In this document: positions 42,527 to 50,812 of the stretch, in pieces | How the letters are laid out: each line of letters begins with the position of its first letter | Numbering within the stretch: the first letter of the stretch is position 1 | Assembly (NCBI GenBank): GCA_965202995.1 | Contig: OZ241861.1 | Coordinates: 1,922,001-1,986,000 of the forward strand | Reading direction: 5' to 3' | Source of the DNA: UBA2991 sp965202995 | GTDB lineage: Bacteria; Chloroflexota; Dehalococcoidia; Tepidiformales; Tepidiformaceae | DNA length: 64,000 nucleotides | Program-made: the position numbers and the translations under genes | Notes under the pieces: model-generated | What the model saw: only the letters and a program-made list of their open reading frames with translations | Told to the model about the DNA's origin: nothing | Database searches by the model: none

Positions 42527-43498
42527 CTACGGGCGCGCGCGTTCGCCTGTCAACACGGCGTCGGGGAAGCAGGCGACGGCGGACGCGGGCGCGCCCGCGA
42601 CGACGCGATCGCCGTGCGCGGGCGCGGGCGCATCGGGGGGGAAGACGGCGGCCACGCGCGTCCCGCCGACGCGCCCCGATGCCTCCACGCCGGAGACCAG
42701 GTCGACGACCTCCTCCACGCGGAAGGAGAGGGTTAAATCGCCCGCGCCGGGGCGCAGCGCGCCGGGCGCGATGGCCGCGAGGCCGCCGTCCGCGGGCACG
42801 AGGGCGTAGCCGAGGAAGGCCGCCGTCTCGGGGTCGGGGGGCGCGGCGAAGACGGCCCGCCGCTCCCCGGCGGCGCGCACGCGGCCCTCGCGCAGGACGA
42901 CCACGTCGTCGGCCAGGCGCAGCGCCTCCTCGCGGTCGTGCGTGACGAGCGCGACGGTGGCGGCGAAGCGGCGCAGGAGGCCCGGCAGCTCGGCCAGCAG
43001 GCGCGCGCGCCCGGCCTCGTCGAAGCCCGCGAGGGGCTCGTCGAGCAGCGTGAGGGGGGCGCGCAGGGAGAGGGCGCGGGCGAGGTTGGCGCGCTGCGCC
43101 TCGCCGCCGGAGAGGCGCGCGGCGGGACGGTCGAGCAGATGGCCCACGCCGCAGGCCCCGGCGGCCTCCTCGAGGCGCGCGCGGCGCCCGGCGGCGGGCA
43201 GGCCGCGCAGGCGCAGGGCGAGGTCGAGGTTGGCGCGCAGCGTTCCCGAGAGGAAGACGGCCTCTTGGAAGGCGTAGGCCACGGCGGCGCGCGCGGCGGC
43301 GGGGGGCCGTCCGCCCAGCAGCACGCGCCCGCGGCGGGGCCGCTCGAGCCCGGCCAGCAGGCGCAGGAGCGTCGTCTTGCCGGAGCCGTTGGGGCCGAGC
43401 AGGGCGGTCACGCGCCCCGACGCGAAGCGCAGGCCGTCCACGTCCAGCACGGGGCGGCCGCCGCGGGCGAAGGCGACGCCCTCCAGCCGCGCCTCCAT
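42527..43498 (-). CDS. tupC: Tungstate-type ABC transporter ATP-binding protein
   Basis: ATPase subunit. Walker A LLGPNGSGKTTLLRLLAG (about 33-50), Q-loop YAFQEAVFL (about 74-82), signature LSGGEAQRANLARALSL (about 130-146), Walker B LTLLDEPLAGFD (about 150-161) and the switch His in LVTHDREEAL are intact. Residues about 235-320 form a C-terminal TOBE-like regulatory domain (VEEVVDLVSGVEASGRV), as in oxyanion importers. The ATG shares one base with the permease stop (TGATG). Role assigned from the neighbouring tupA. Confidence 0.88.
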   Translation of the reverse strand: MEARLEGVAFARGGRPVLDVDGLRFASGRVTALLGPNGSGKTTLLRLLAGLERPRRGRVLLGGRPPAAARAAVAYAFQEAVFLSGTLRANLDLALRLRGLPAAGRRARLEEAAGACGVGHLLDRPAARLSGGEAQRANLARALSLRAPLTLLDEPLAGFDEAGRARLLAELPGLLRRFAATVALVTHDREEALRLADDVVVLREGRVRAAGERRAVFAAPPDPETAAFLGYALVPADGGLAAIAPGALRPGAGDLTLSFRVEEVVDLVSGVEASGRVGGTRVAAVFPPDAPAPAHGDRVVAGAPASAVACFPDAVLTGERARP

Positions 43499-44193
43499 CA
43501 GCGCGCGCCGCGCTGCTGCACGACCGTGAGCACGACGACCACGGCGAAGGCCATGGCCAGCAGCGCGAGGCCGTAGGCGATGGCGCGCTCGTTGGCGGCG
43601 CGGCTGGTCTCGGTGACGATGGCGGTGGTGAGCACGCGCGTGTCGCCCGCGAGGTTGCCGCCCACGGCCATGGAGGCGCCGACCTCGGAGACGACGGCCC
43701 CGAAGCCCGCGATGACCGCCGCCAGCAGCCCCAGCCGCGCCTCCCGCGCGAGCAGCCAGAAGGTCCGCGCGCGTCCCGCGCCGAGCACGGCCAGCAGGTC
43801 GGGCAGGCGCGCGGGCAGGGCCTGCACGGCGGCGGCGGTGAAGGCCGTGACGAGGGGCAGGGCGATGACGAACTGGGCGACGATCATGGCCTGCTTCGTG
43901 TAGAGCAGGTCGAGGCCGCCGAGGGGGCCGCTGCGCGCGAGCAGGAGCCAGATGACGAGGCCCGCCACCACCGGCGGCAGCCCCATGCCCGTGCCCGCGG
44001 CGGCGAGGATGAGCGTGCGCGCGGGGAAGCGGGCCCGGCCGAGGGCGTAGCCGAGGGGCGCGCCCGCGAGCATGGCCAGCGCCGTGGCCGTGCCGGAGAC
44101 GAGCAGCGTGCGCCCGGCGATGCCGTAGAGCGCGGCGTCCCCCGTGAAGACGAGGCGCAACGCCTCCAGCAGCCCCTCGCCGATGGCGCTCAT
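43498..44193 (-). CDS. tupB: Tungstate-type ABC transporter permease
   Basis: Integral membrane subunit of 231 residues with about five or six hydrophobic segments and the EAA loop ALPARLPDLLAVLGAGRART followed by FWLLAREARLGLLAAVIAGFG, with EVGASMAVGGNLAGDTRVLTTAIV near the end, a block typical of TupB/WtpB-like permeases. ATG overlaps the tupA stop by four bases (ATGA). The reading frame is open far upstream through tupA in another frame; that part is not coding. Confidence 0.88.
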   Translation of the reverse strand: MSAIGEGLLEALRLVFTGDAALYGIAGRTLLVSGTATALAMLAGAPLGYALGRARFPARTLILAAAGTGMGLPPVVAGLVIWLLLARSGPLGGLDLLYTKQAMIVAQFVIALPLVTAFTAAAVQALPARLPDLLAVLGAGRARTFWLLAREARLGLLAAVIAGFGAVVSEVGASMAVGGNLAGDTRVLTTAIVTETSRAANERAIAYGLALLAMAFAVVVVLTVVQQRGAR

Positions 44194-45029
44194 CCGCCGC
44201 CCCCGGCGCGGGCCGCGGGCGTGAACAGGGGACGCCCGAACTCGGCGGCGCGGAAGCGCCCGATGAGCGCCTGCGTGGACGGGGCCACGAGGAAGGCCGC
44301 GAAGGCCTCCGCCCCCGCCGCAGCCACGCCCGCGTGGCGGTCGGGGTTGACCACGTAGACGCGGTAGGCGTTGCGCAGCTCCGCGCCCCCCTCCACGAGC
44401 ACGGCCAGGTCGAGCGTCCCGCGCAGGGCCAGCCAGGTGCCGCGGTCGGCGAGCGCGTAGGCGCGCCGCTCGCTGGCCACGGCGAGGGTGGCGCCCATGC
44501 CCTGCCCCGTCTCCTCGCGGCGCACGGCGCGGGGATCGATGCCCGCGGCCTCCCAGAGGGCGAGCTCGCGCTTGTGCGTGCCGGAGTCGTCGCCGCGCGA
44601 GACGAAGCGCCCGCGTTCGGCGATGGCGGCGAGGGCGGCGGGCAGGTCGGGGGCGGCGGCGGCGGCGGCGGGGTCGCGCGGCGGCCCCACCACGACGTAG
44701 TCGTTGACCATGACGAGGCGCCCGCCCACGAGGTCGCCGCTGGCCACGTAGGCGGCCTCGGCCTCGGGGGCGTGCACGAGCACGGCGTCGGCGTTGCCCT
44801 CGCCCGCCATGCGCAACGCCGCGCCCGTGCCCACGGCGATGACCTTCACGCGGATGCCGTGCTCGCGCTCGAAGCGCGGCGCGAGTTCGTCGAGCAGGCC
44901 GCTGTCGCGCGTGGAGGTGGTGGTGGCGAGGATGATGGCGCCGCCCCCGCCGTCCCCGCCGCAGGCCGCGAGCGCGGCGAGGGCGCAGGCCGCGAGCGTG
45001 GCGAACGCGAGCAGGCGTCGGACGGGCAC
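44190..45029 (-). CDS. tupA: Tungstate-type ABC transporter substrate-binding lipoprotein
   Basis: Signal peptide with lipobox LAAC (Cys23), so the protein is membrane-anchored. The mature part starts IILATTTSTRDSGLLDELAP (about 31-50), the TTT(S/T)TxDSG motif of TupA-type oxyanion binders, followed by GTGAALRMAGEGNADAVLVHAP (about 68-89) and FVSRGDDSGTHKRELALW (about 143-160). These residues contact tungstate in characterised relatives; molybdate or sulfate-like oxyanions cannot be excluded. GTG start with GGAG upstream; TATGCT at 45065-45060. Confidence 0.9.
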   Translation of the reverse strand: MPVRRLLAFATLAACALAALAACGGDGGGGAIILATTTSTRDSGLLDELAPRFEREHGIRVKVIAVGTGAALRMAGEGNADAVLVHAPEAEAAYVASGDLVGGRLVMVNDYVVVGPPRDPAAAAAAPDLPAALAAIAERGRFVSRGDDSGTHKRELALWEAAGIDPRAVRREETGQGMGATLAVASERRAYALADRGTWLALRGTLDLAVLVEGGAELRNAYRVYVVNPDRHAGVAAAGAEAFAAFLVAPSTQALIGRFRAAEFGRPLFTPAARAGGGG

Positions 45030-45059
45030 GGAGCGCTCCGGATGCGATATGCCGCGCGC

Positions 45060-45065
45060 AGCATA
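45060..45065 (-). promoter_or_regulatory. -10 box (TATGCT) of the tupABC operon
   Basis: TATGCT on the minus strand lies 30 nt before the GTG of tupA, leaving a leader of about 22 nt that contains the GGAG ribosome-binding site. No molybdate/tungstate riboswitch can fit in so short a leader. Confidence 0.45.
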
Positions 45066-45074
45066 GCGCCGCGT

Positions 45075-45992
45075 TCAGGCCGGGGCCAGCAGCGGCGGGC
45101 CGCGACGGATGCGCTCGCGCAGAGGGGAGGGGTCGTCGGGATGGTTCCACATCTCCCACCAGGCGTCGTCGAGCCACCAGGTGGCGCCCGCGGCCTCCCA
45201 GCGCGCCGCTGCCGCGCGCTTCTCGGCGGCGTCGAGCGGGGCCAGCTCGCGCTCGATCACGATGTCGAAGGGGTCGCCGTCCGCGCGCTCTCGTTCGACC
45301 CAGTCGCGCATGGCGCGCAGGTCGGCCAGCGCCTCCTCCTCGGAGGCGTCGAACACGTGCGCGCCGTCGCCGTCGAAGACGTTGGGGAGCAGGCCGTCGC
45401 AGCGGATGGCGCGGCGCATGGACTTGCGGCGCGGCCACATGGCGGGGTCGCGCGGCCAGGCGCCCACCACCCACACGGGGATGCGCGGGCGCTGCACGGG
45501 CGTGGGCGTGAAGGCGACCTCGCGCAGGGCGTAGTGGTCGCCCGCGAAGGCGAAGGGCCGCCCGCTCCAGAGGCCGTCGAGGATGGCGAGGGCCTCGTCG
45601 AGCATGGCCGCGCGCGTGCGCCGGTCGGGCTCGTCGCCGCCGAACCAGGGGCCCTCGTCGGGCGGCGCGCCCAGCCCGACGGCCAGCGTGAAGCGCCCGC
45701 CGGAGAGGCGGTCGAGCGTGGCCGCCTGCCGCGCGATGAGCCAGGGGCGATGCCAGGCGAGGGGCGTGAGCATGGTGCCGAGGCGCACGCGCTCCGTGCG
45801 CGCGGCCATGACGGCGAGCAGCGCCCAGGCGTCGGCCATGGGCGGGGGCGGCTCGTCCGGCGCGGCGGCGTAGGGCGTGTCCCAGAGGAAGACGCCGTCC
45901 CAGCCCGCGCGCTCGGCCTCGACGGCCAGCGCGATCAGCGGCTCCGGCTCGCCGCCGTAGCCCGCGTTGGGGAGCGTGACGCCGAAGCGCAT
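45075..45992 (-). CDS. LLM-class flavin/F420-dependent oxidoreductase (305 aa)
   Basis: Luciferase-like barrel. The N-terminal MRFGVTLPNAGYGG, EAERAGWDGVFLWDTPY (about 25-41), RVRLGTMLTPLAWHRPWLIARQAATLDRLSGGRF (about 68-101) and GLGAPPDEGPW (about 105-115) are typical, as is PVWVVGAWPRDPAMW (about 171-185). Substrate unknown. TAGACT (46004-45999) lies 6 nt before the ATG, a leaderless start. It diverges from the NYN gene. Confidence 0.86.
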   Translation of the reverse strand: MRFGVTLPNAGYGGEPEPLIALAVEAERAGWDGVFLWDTPYAAAPDEPPPPMADAWALLAVMAARTERVRLGTMLTPLAWHRPWLIARQAATLDRLSGGRFTLAVGLGAPPDEGPWFGGDEPDRRTRAAMLDEALAILDGLWSGRPFAFAGDHYALREVAFTPTPVQRPRIPVWVVGAWPRDPAMWPRRKSMRRAIRCDGLLPNVFDGDGAHVFDASEEEALADLRAMRDWVERERADGDPFDIVIERELAPLDAAEKRAAAARWEAAGATWWLDDAWWEMWNHPDDPSPLRERIRRGPPLLAPA

Positions 45993-46039
45993 GGGCGCAG
46001 TCTAGCGGCGCGCGGGAGCGGCGGGTACGCTTGGCCCCG

Positions 46040-46876
46040 ATGCAGCAGTTCGCGTGGTTCGTGGACGCCGGCTACCTGTACGCGGAGGGCGGGCAGCTGT
46101 GCCTGAACGTGCGGCAGCGCGGGCAGATCGAGATCGATTTCGGCGAAATCACGCGGCTGCTCGCCGGGCTGGGCGCGGAGGCGGAGCCGTCCGAACGGCA
46201 CCTGCGCACGTACTGGTACGACGGCGCGCCGGGGGGAACGCCCTCCCCCGCGCAGCACGCCGTCGCCCACCAGCCCGGCGTGAAGGTGCGGCTGGGCAGC
46301 ACGGTGGCGCGGGGCGAGGGCTTCGTGCAGAAGGGCGTGGACTCGCTGATCGTGCGCGACCTCATCCGCCTCTCGCAGAACCGCGCGATCAGCACGGCCT
46401 ACCTGCTCGGCGGCGACGAGGATCTGCGCCAGGGCGTGGTGGAGGCGCAGGACATGGGCGTGCGCGTCGTGCTCGTGGGCATCGGCCCCTTCGGCGAACA
46501 GAGCGTGGCGGCCACGCTCATGCGCGAGGCGGACGACGTGATCGTGCTGGACCGCGACCGCCTCGCGCCCAGCTTCCGGCTGCGCGAATACGAGGAGGCG
46601 CCCGCCGACGCCTCCCGCCGCGCGGCCTACGACGTGGGCGTCGATTTCGGGCAGGCGTGGGCGTCGGACGCGAGCGCCGGGGCCGTCGATGGCCTCCTCG
46701 CCAGCAGCAGGCAGCCGGGCAGCCGCCGGGTGCCGCCCGAAATCGACCGCGAACTGCTGCGCCACGCGAACGTGCACCTCGGCTACGAGATCGGCGAGCG
46801 GGACAAGATAGACCTGCGCCAGGGCTTCCTCTACGGCGCGCTCGGCGACGGCGCGATGCCGGCGGCGCGGGACTAG
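46040..46876 (+). CDS. NYN-domain (PIN-like) RNase family protein (278 aa)
   Basis: PIN-like fold of the NYN/LabA (DUF88) family. Acidic residues expected at the metal site are visible: FVDAGYLYA (about 7-15), KGVDSLIVRDLIRLS (about 99-113) and YLLGGDEDLRQGVVEAQDMG (about 121-140), followed by VVLVGIG. Such proteins are predicted metal-dependent RNases. The frame also allows a TTG at 46031, but TACGCT (46026-46031) lies 8 nt before ATG 46040 and overlaps that TTG, so ATG is the start. The C-terminal 110 residues are not recognised. Confidence 0.85.
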   Translation: MQQFAWFVDAGYLYAEGGQLCLNVRQRGQIEIDFGEITRLLAGLGAEAEPSERHLRTYWYDGAPGGTPSPAQHAVAHQPGVKVRLGSTVARGEGFVQKGVDSLIVRDLIRLSQNRAISTAYLLGGDEDLRQGVVEAQDMGVRVVLVGIGPFGEQSVAATLMREADDVIVLDRDRLAPSFRLREYEEAPADASRRAAYDVGVDFGQAWASDASAGAVDGLLASSRQPGSRRVPPEIDRELLRHANVHLGYEIGERDKIDLRQGFLYGALGDGAMPAARD

Positions 46877-46884
46877 CGCCGCCG

Positions 46885-47829
46885 CTACCACCAGATCATC
46901 TCGTCGACGTCGCCGGGGAGGTCGTCCCAGTCGGTCGTCCAGAGGCCGGAGCTGAGGTACTTCCAGCCGCCGTCGGCGAGCAGGCAGACGATGTGCTGCT
47001 CGCCCTCCAGCCGCTCGGCCGCCTTGAGCGCGGCGCGCACGACGGAGCCGCTGCTGACGCCCGCGAAGACGCCCTCCCGCTCCAGCAGGTCGCGCGTGCA
47101 GGCGAAGCTCGTGCGGCTGTCCACGACGACCTTGCCGTCGAGCACGGACTCGTCGAACACCTCGGGGATGAAGCCCTCTTCGAGGGCGCGCAGGCCCTGC
47201 ACGTTGTCGCCCGGGTGGGGGACGGCGGCGATGACGCGGATGGCGGGGTCGTGCGCCTTCAGCCCGCGCCCCGTGCCCGTGAGCGTGCCGCCCGTGCCCA
47301 GCCCGGCCACGAAGGCCGTGACCCGCGGCAGGTCGCGCAGGATCTCGACGGCGGTGCCGCGCTCGTGGGCCGCGGGATTGGCCTCGTTCCCGTACTGATA
47401 GGGGAAGTGGTAGCGCCCCGGCTCGGCGGCCACGATCTCCCGCGCTTTGGCGATGGCCCCGTTCGACCCCAGCTCGCCGGGGGAGGAGACGATCTCCGCG
47501 CCGAGCGAACGCAGCAGCAGGGAGCGCTCCTCGCTCACGTTCTCCGGCATGACGCAGACGACGCGGTAGCCGCGCAGCTTGCCGATGAGGGCGAGGCCGA
47601 TGCCGGTGTTGCCGGAGGTGGGCTCGAGGATGGTATCGCCGGGCTTCAGGTCGCCGCGCGCCTCGGCCTCCTCGATCATGGCTTTGGCGATGCGGTCCTT
47701 CACGGAGCCCGTGGGGTTCTGGCCCTCCAGCTTGGCGTGGATGTGGACGCCGGGGCGCGGCGAGAAGGAGCGCAGCTCGACGAGCGGCGTGTCGCCGATG
47801 AGGTCGAGGATGGAGCGGTGGCGGGCCAC
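46885..47829 (-). CDS. cysM: PLP-dependent cysteine synthase, CysM/CBS type (314 aa)
   Basis: Fold-type II PLP enzyme. The PLP lysine is in EGQNPTGSVKDRIAKAM (about 35-51), the phosphate loop in PTSGNTGIGLALIG (about 70-83) and GLGTGGTLTGTGRGLK (about 175-190). The C-terminus LLADGGWKYLSSGLW resembles mycobacterial CysM, which uses a thiocarboxylated sulfur carrier (CysO) and O-phosphoserine. Position ten bases after a free sulfur-carrier gene supports that role. GTG start. Last gene of the five-gene sulfur operon. Confidence 0.85.
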   Translation of the reverse strand: MARHRSILDLIGDTPLVELRSFSPRPGVHIHAKLEGQNPTGSVKDRIAKAMIEEAEARGDLKPGDTILEPTSGNTGIGLALIGKLRGYRVVCVMPENVSEERSLLLRSLGAEIVSSPGELGSNGAIAKAREIVAAEPGRYHFPYQYGNEANPAAHERGTAVEILRDLPRVTAFVAGLGTGGTLTGTGRGLKAHDPAIRVIAAVPHPGDNVQGLRALEEGFIPEVFDESVLDGKVVVDSRTSFACTRDLLEREGVFAGVSSGSVVRAALKAAERLEGEQHIVCLLADGGWKYLSSGLWTTDWDDLPGDVDEMIWW

Positions 47830-47839
47830 GGCGGCGGCG

Positions 47840-48130
47840 CTAGCCCCCGGCGAGGGCGGGCAGGATGTCGAGCACGTCCCCCTCCGCGAGGGCGGTGGCC
47901 GCGCCCCCCGTGTAGCGGATGTCCTCGTCGTTCAGGTAGACGTTGACGAAGCGCCGGAGCTGGCCGTCCTCGCCGTAGAGCTGGCCCTTGAAGCCCGGAT
48001 GGCGCGCCTCCACGTCGTCCACGACCTCGGCCACGGTGGCGCCGTGCGCCTCGATCTCCCGCAGCCCGCCCGTGAGCTTCTGCAGGACGGAGGTGACGCG
48101 GACGCGCACGGCGGGCGCGGCGGCGCTCAC
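47840..48130 (-). CDS. Ubiquitin-like sulfur carrier protein (MoaD/ThiS/CysO type, 96 aa)
   Basis: Beta-grasp protein with the strand pattern VRVTSVLQKLTGG, the central RRFVNVYLNDEDIRYTGG and the acidic loop TALAEGDVLDILPALAGG, ending exactly in Gly-Gly, as needed for adenylation and thiocarboxylation. The 90-residue CysO/MoaD-like size fits. It starts at a GTG overlapping the stop of the E1-like gene (GTGA), and the cysM-like gene follows ten bases later, so it probably hands sulfur to CysM for cysteine synthesis. The open frame upstream overlaps the E1 gene and is not used. Confidence 0.87.
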   Translation of the reverse strand: MSAAAPAVRVRVTSVLQKLTGGLREIEAHGATVAEVVDDVEARHPGFKGQLYGEDGQLRRFVNVYLNDEDIRYTGGAATALAEGDVLDILPALAGG

Positions 48131-49248
48131 GGCGCGCTCCCCGCGGGCGCGTCCGCCGCTTCCGGATGGGGGAAGGGCGATCCGCAGAAGGCCTCGTAGT
48201 CGATCAGCTCGGTGATGGTGGGATGGTCGCCGCAGAGGGGGCAGTCGGGGTCGCGGCGGATGCGCACGGTGCGGAATTCGAGCGAGAGGGCGTCGTAGAG
48301 CAGCAGGCGGTTGACGAGGGGCCGCCCCTCGCCGAGCACGAGCTTGAGCACCTCCGTGGCCTGGATGCTGCCGATGGTGGCGCACATGGCGCCGAGCACG
48401 CCCGCCTCGGCGCAGCTGGGCACCATGCCCGGCGGCGGCGGCGCGGGATAGAGGCAGCGGTAGCACCCCTGCCCGGGCAGGTAGGTCGTGGCCTGCCCGT
48501 CGAACATGAGAATGGAGCCGTCCACCAGCTTCTTGCCGAGCAGGTAGCAGGCGTCGTTCACGAGGTAGCGCGTGGCGAAGTTGTCCGCGCCGTTCACCAC
48601 GATGTCGTACCCGTCCAGGACCTCGAAGGCGTTGTCGCTGGTGAGGGGCGCCTCGTGCAGCACCACGTCGACGTTGGGGTTGTGCGCCAGCAGCGTCTCC
48701 CGCGCGGACTCGACCTTGGGGCGGCCGAGGTCGGGCGTCTGGTGCAGGATCTGGCGCTGCAGGTTGGAGCGGTCGACCACGTCGAAGTCGATGAGGCCGA
48801 TGGTGCCGATGCCGGCGAGGGCGAGGTAGAGGGCCACGGGGGAGCCGAGGCCGCCCGCGCCCACCACGAGCACGCGCGCGGCGATGATCTCGCGCTGCCC
48901 CACGCTGCCCACCTGGGGCATGATCAGGTGGCGGCTGTAGCGCTCCACCATCTCCGGCGTGAGCGTCAACTCCGCGCCCCCGGCGAGCGCGGGGATGAAG
49001 GCCACCTCGTCGCCCGCGGCCAGCGCGGTGGCCTCGCCGTTCAGCGCCTCCACCTCGATCTGGTTCACGTAGACGCCGATGTGGGAGGCGATTTCGCCGC
49101 TGGCGTCGCGCACCTGCGCGGTGAAGCCGGGGAACTGGGCGTCGAGGTCGTCCATCACCTGGCGCAGGTTGCCGCCGGCGGCGCGCACGCGCGCGCGGTT
49201 GCCCACGAGATGGCGGAAGGGAGTGGGAACGTAGACGTTGACGGTCAC
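48127..49248 (-). CDS. Sulfur carrier fused to ThiF/MoeB-type E1-like adenylyltransferase (373 aa)
   Basis: Two parts. Residues 1-92 are a beta-grasp domain (VNVYVPTPFRHLVG...IGVYVNQIEVEALNGEATALAAGDEVAFIPALAGG), the same family as the separate carrier downstream. It is followed directly by an E1-like enzyme: LTPEMVERYSRHLIMPQVGSVGQ, VVGAGGLGSPVALYLALAG (ATP loop), DVVDRSNLQRQ, and two CxxC zinc pairs (CYRC, CPLC). The fused domain keeps the LAGG that normally must be C-terminal. The frame is open to 49371, but that part overlaps cysK; GTG 49248 begins the domain at the expected place, although other starts are possible. Confidence 0.85.
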   Translation of the reverse strand: MTVNVYVPTPFRHLVGNRARVRAAGGNLRQVMDDLDAQFPGFTAQVRDASGEIASHIGVYVNQIEVEALNGEATALAAGDEVAFIPALAGGAELTLTPEMVERYSRHLIMPQVGSVGQREIIAARVLVVGAGGLGSPVALYLALAGIGTIGLIDFDVVDRSNLQRQILHQTPDLGRPKVESARETLLAHNPNVDVVLHEAPLTSDNAFEVLDGYDIVVNGADNFATRYLVNDACYLLGKKLVDGSILMFDGQATTYLPGQGCYRCLYPAPPPPGMVPSCAEAGVLGAMCATIGSIQATEVLKLVLGEGRPLVNRLLLYDALSLEFRTVRIRRDPDCPLCGDHPTITELIDYEAFCGSPFPHPEAADAPAGSAP

Positions 49249-49309
49249 GGGCTCTGCCTCGCTCTGGCCGGGGGCGGCTGGGGCGGCGCGGGCCGCCGGA
49301 CGGGACGCA

Positions 49310-50260
49310 CTAGAGGTCGACACTGAGGTAACGCTCCCCGGTGTCGCAGAGAATGGTGACGATACGGGCATTCGCGCCCAGGCGCGCGGCCACCCCCAGC
49401 GAGGCCACCACGTTGGCGGCGGCGGAGATGCCCACGAGCAGCCCCTCCTCGCGCGTGAGGCGGGCGGTCATGGCGAAGGCGTCCTTGTCCTCCACGCGCG
49501 CGATCTCGTCGTAAACCTCGCGGTCGAGCACGCCGGGCACGAAGCTCGCGCCGATGCCCTGGATGCCGCTCAGGCCCGGACGCCCGCCGCTGAGCACGGG
49601 CGAGCGCGCGGGCTCCACGGCCACGATGCGGACGCGGTCGCCGAGCGCCTCGCGCAGCGCCCGCCCCACGCCCGTGATGGTGCCGCCCGTGCCCACCGCC
49701 GCCACGAAGGCGTCCAGCTCGCCCCCGGTGGCGGCCAGGATCTCGCGCGCCGTGGTGCGGCGGTGGACCTCGGGGTTGGCGGGATTCTCGAACTGCTGCG
49801 GCACGAAGGCGTCGGGCTCGCCCTCGGCGATCTGGGCGGCGGCGAAGACCGCGCCCGTCATGCCCTCGATGGCGGGCGTGAGCCGCACCTCCGCGCCGAA
49901 ACGCTCGAACAGGCGGCGGCGCTCGACGGACATGTCCTCGGGCATGGTGAGGATGAGGCGGTAGCCCTTCACGGCGGCCACCATGGCCAGGCCGATGCCG
50001 GTGTTGCCGGAGGTGGGCTCCACGATGGTGGCGCCCGGACGCAGGCGGCCCGCGCGCTCGGCCTCCTCGATCATGGCGAGCGCGATGCGGTCCTTCACGG
50101 AACCCGCGGGGTTCATGCTCTCGAGCTTGCCGTAGACGGCGGCGGCGCCGTCGGGCACGACGCGGTTGAGGCGCACGAGGGGCGTGCCCCCCACGAGGTC
50201 GAGCACGGACTCCGCCAGGGCCGGGCGCGCGGGCGCGGAGACCAGATCGGGCGCGCTCAC
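49310..50260 (-). CDS. cysK: Cysteine synthase A
   Basis: O-acetylserine sulfhydrylase-type PLP enzyme. ESMNPAGSVKDRIALAMIEEAE (about 47-68) carries the PLP lysine, PTSGNTGIGLAMVAAVKGYR (about 86-105) the substrate loop, VGTGGTITGVGRAL (about 180-193) the phosphate site, and SGGRPGLSGIQGIGASFVP (about 218-236) the CysK-specific segment. GTG start with GGAGGGA upstream. The Rrf2-type regulator precedes it by 31 bp. Confidence 0.93.
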   Translation of the reverse strand: MSAPDLVSAPARPALAESVLDLVGGTPLVRLNRVVPDGAAAVYGKLESMNPAGSVKDRIALAMIEEAERAGRLRPGATIVEPTSGNTGIGLAMVAAVKGYRLILTMPEDMSVERRRLFERFGAEVRLTPAIEGMTGAVFAAAQIAEGEPDAFVPQQFENPANPEVHRRTTAREILAATGGELDAFVAAVGTGGTITGVGRALREALGDRVRIVAVEPARSPVLSGGRPGLSGIQGIGASFVPGVLDREVYDEIARVEDKDAFAMTARLTREEGLLVGISAAANVVASLGVAARLGANARIVTILCDTGERYLSVDL

Positions 50261-50291
50261 GCTTCCCTCCGCTCGGCTGCTTCGCGCTCGC

Positions 50292-50729
50292 TCATATCCG
50301 GTACTGCCCCGCGACCGCCGTCGGCTCCCTCGCGAGCAGGTCGGCGATGGTATAGGAGGCGAGGATGTCGCTGGTGGCGTCGCGGATGCGCTCCCAGATT
50401 TCGCGCTGGCCGCACTGGTGGGGGTGGTCGGTGCGCTCGGGCGGCTCGTCCAGCCAGGCCACGGGGGAGATGCTGCCCTCGAGCGCGACGATGGCGTCGA
50501 GCACGGGGATGTCGGCGGGATCGTGGGCCAGCTCGTGGCCCCCGCCGGGGCCGCGCAGCGAACGCACGAAGCCCGCCTTGCGCAGCGTCGTGAGCAGCTG
50601 GTCGAGGTACTGTTCGGGCACGTGGCGGCGCAGCGCGATCTCGGAGCACTGGAGCGGGCCGCAGCCGCGATGGCCGGCCAGCTCGATGAGGGCGCGGAGC
50701 CCGTAGTCGCCGCGAGTGGAGCCGCGCAT
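50292..50729 (-). CDS. Rrf2-family regulator (145 aa), likely of sulfur genes
   Basis: Winged-helix regulator: MRGSTRGDYGLRALIELAGH at the start, PEQYLDQLLTTLRKAGFVRSLRGPGGGHELA (about 40-70; recognition helix and wing) and VLDAIVALEGSISPV. The IscR three-Cys iron-sulfur motif is missing; only one Cys remains in the usual region (HQCGQREIW), so it is closer to CymR, which in Bacillus acts with CysK to control cysteine genes. The frame is open to 50816, but ATG 50729 begins the conserved domain. It heads the sulfur operon. Confidence 0.87.
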   Translation of the reverse strand: MRGSTRGDYGLRALIELAGHRGCGPLQCSEIALRRHVPEQYLDQLLTTLRKAGFVRSLRGPGGGHELAHDPADIPVLDAIVALEGSISPVAWLDEPPERTDHPHQCGQREIWERIRDATSDILASYTIADLLAREPTAVAGQYRI

Positions 50730-50812
50730 GTCGCCGTCCCGCGAAAAGTCGAGTAATCGCGTCAACAATGGTAGGGGGCGCGTGGGCGTGCGCGCAAGCG
50801 GGGGCGTGGCGG

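Noticed and set aside
43498..45474. A 658-codon frame covering tupB and reading through tupA
   Set aside because: Only the last 232 codons are the permease; the rest is a shadow of tupA, which has a lipobox and substrate motifs in its own frame.
49249..49371. Longer N-terminus for the sulfur carrier-E1 fusion
   Set aside because: The extra 41 residues are Ser/Ala/Pro-rich, overlap the end of cysK on the same strand and add no domain; the beta-grasp domain begins at GTG 49248.
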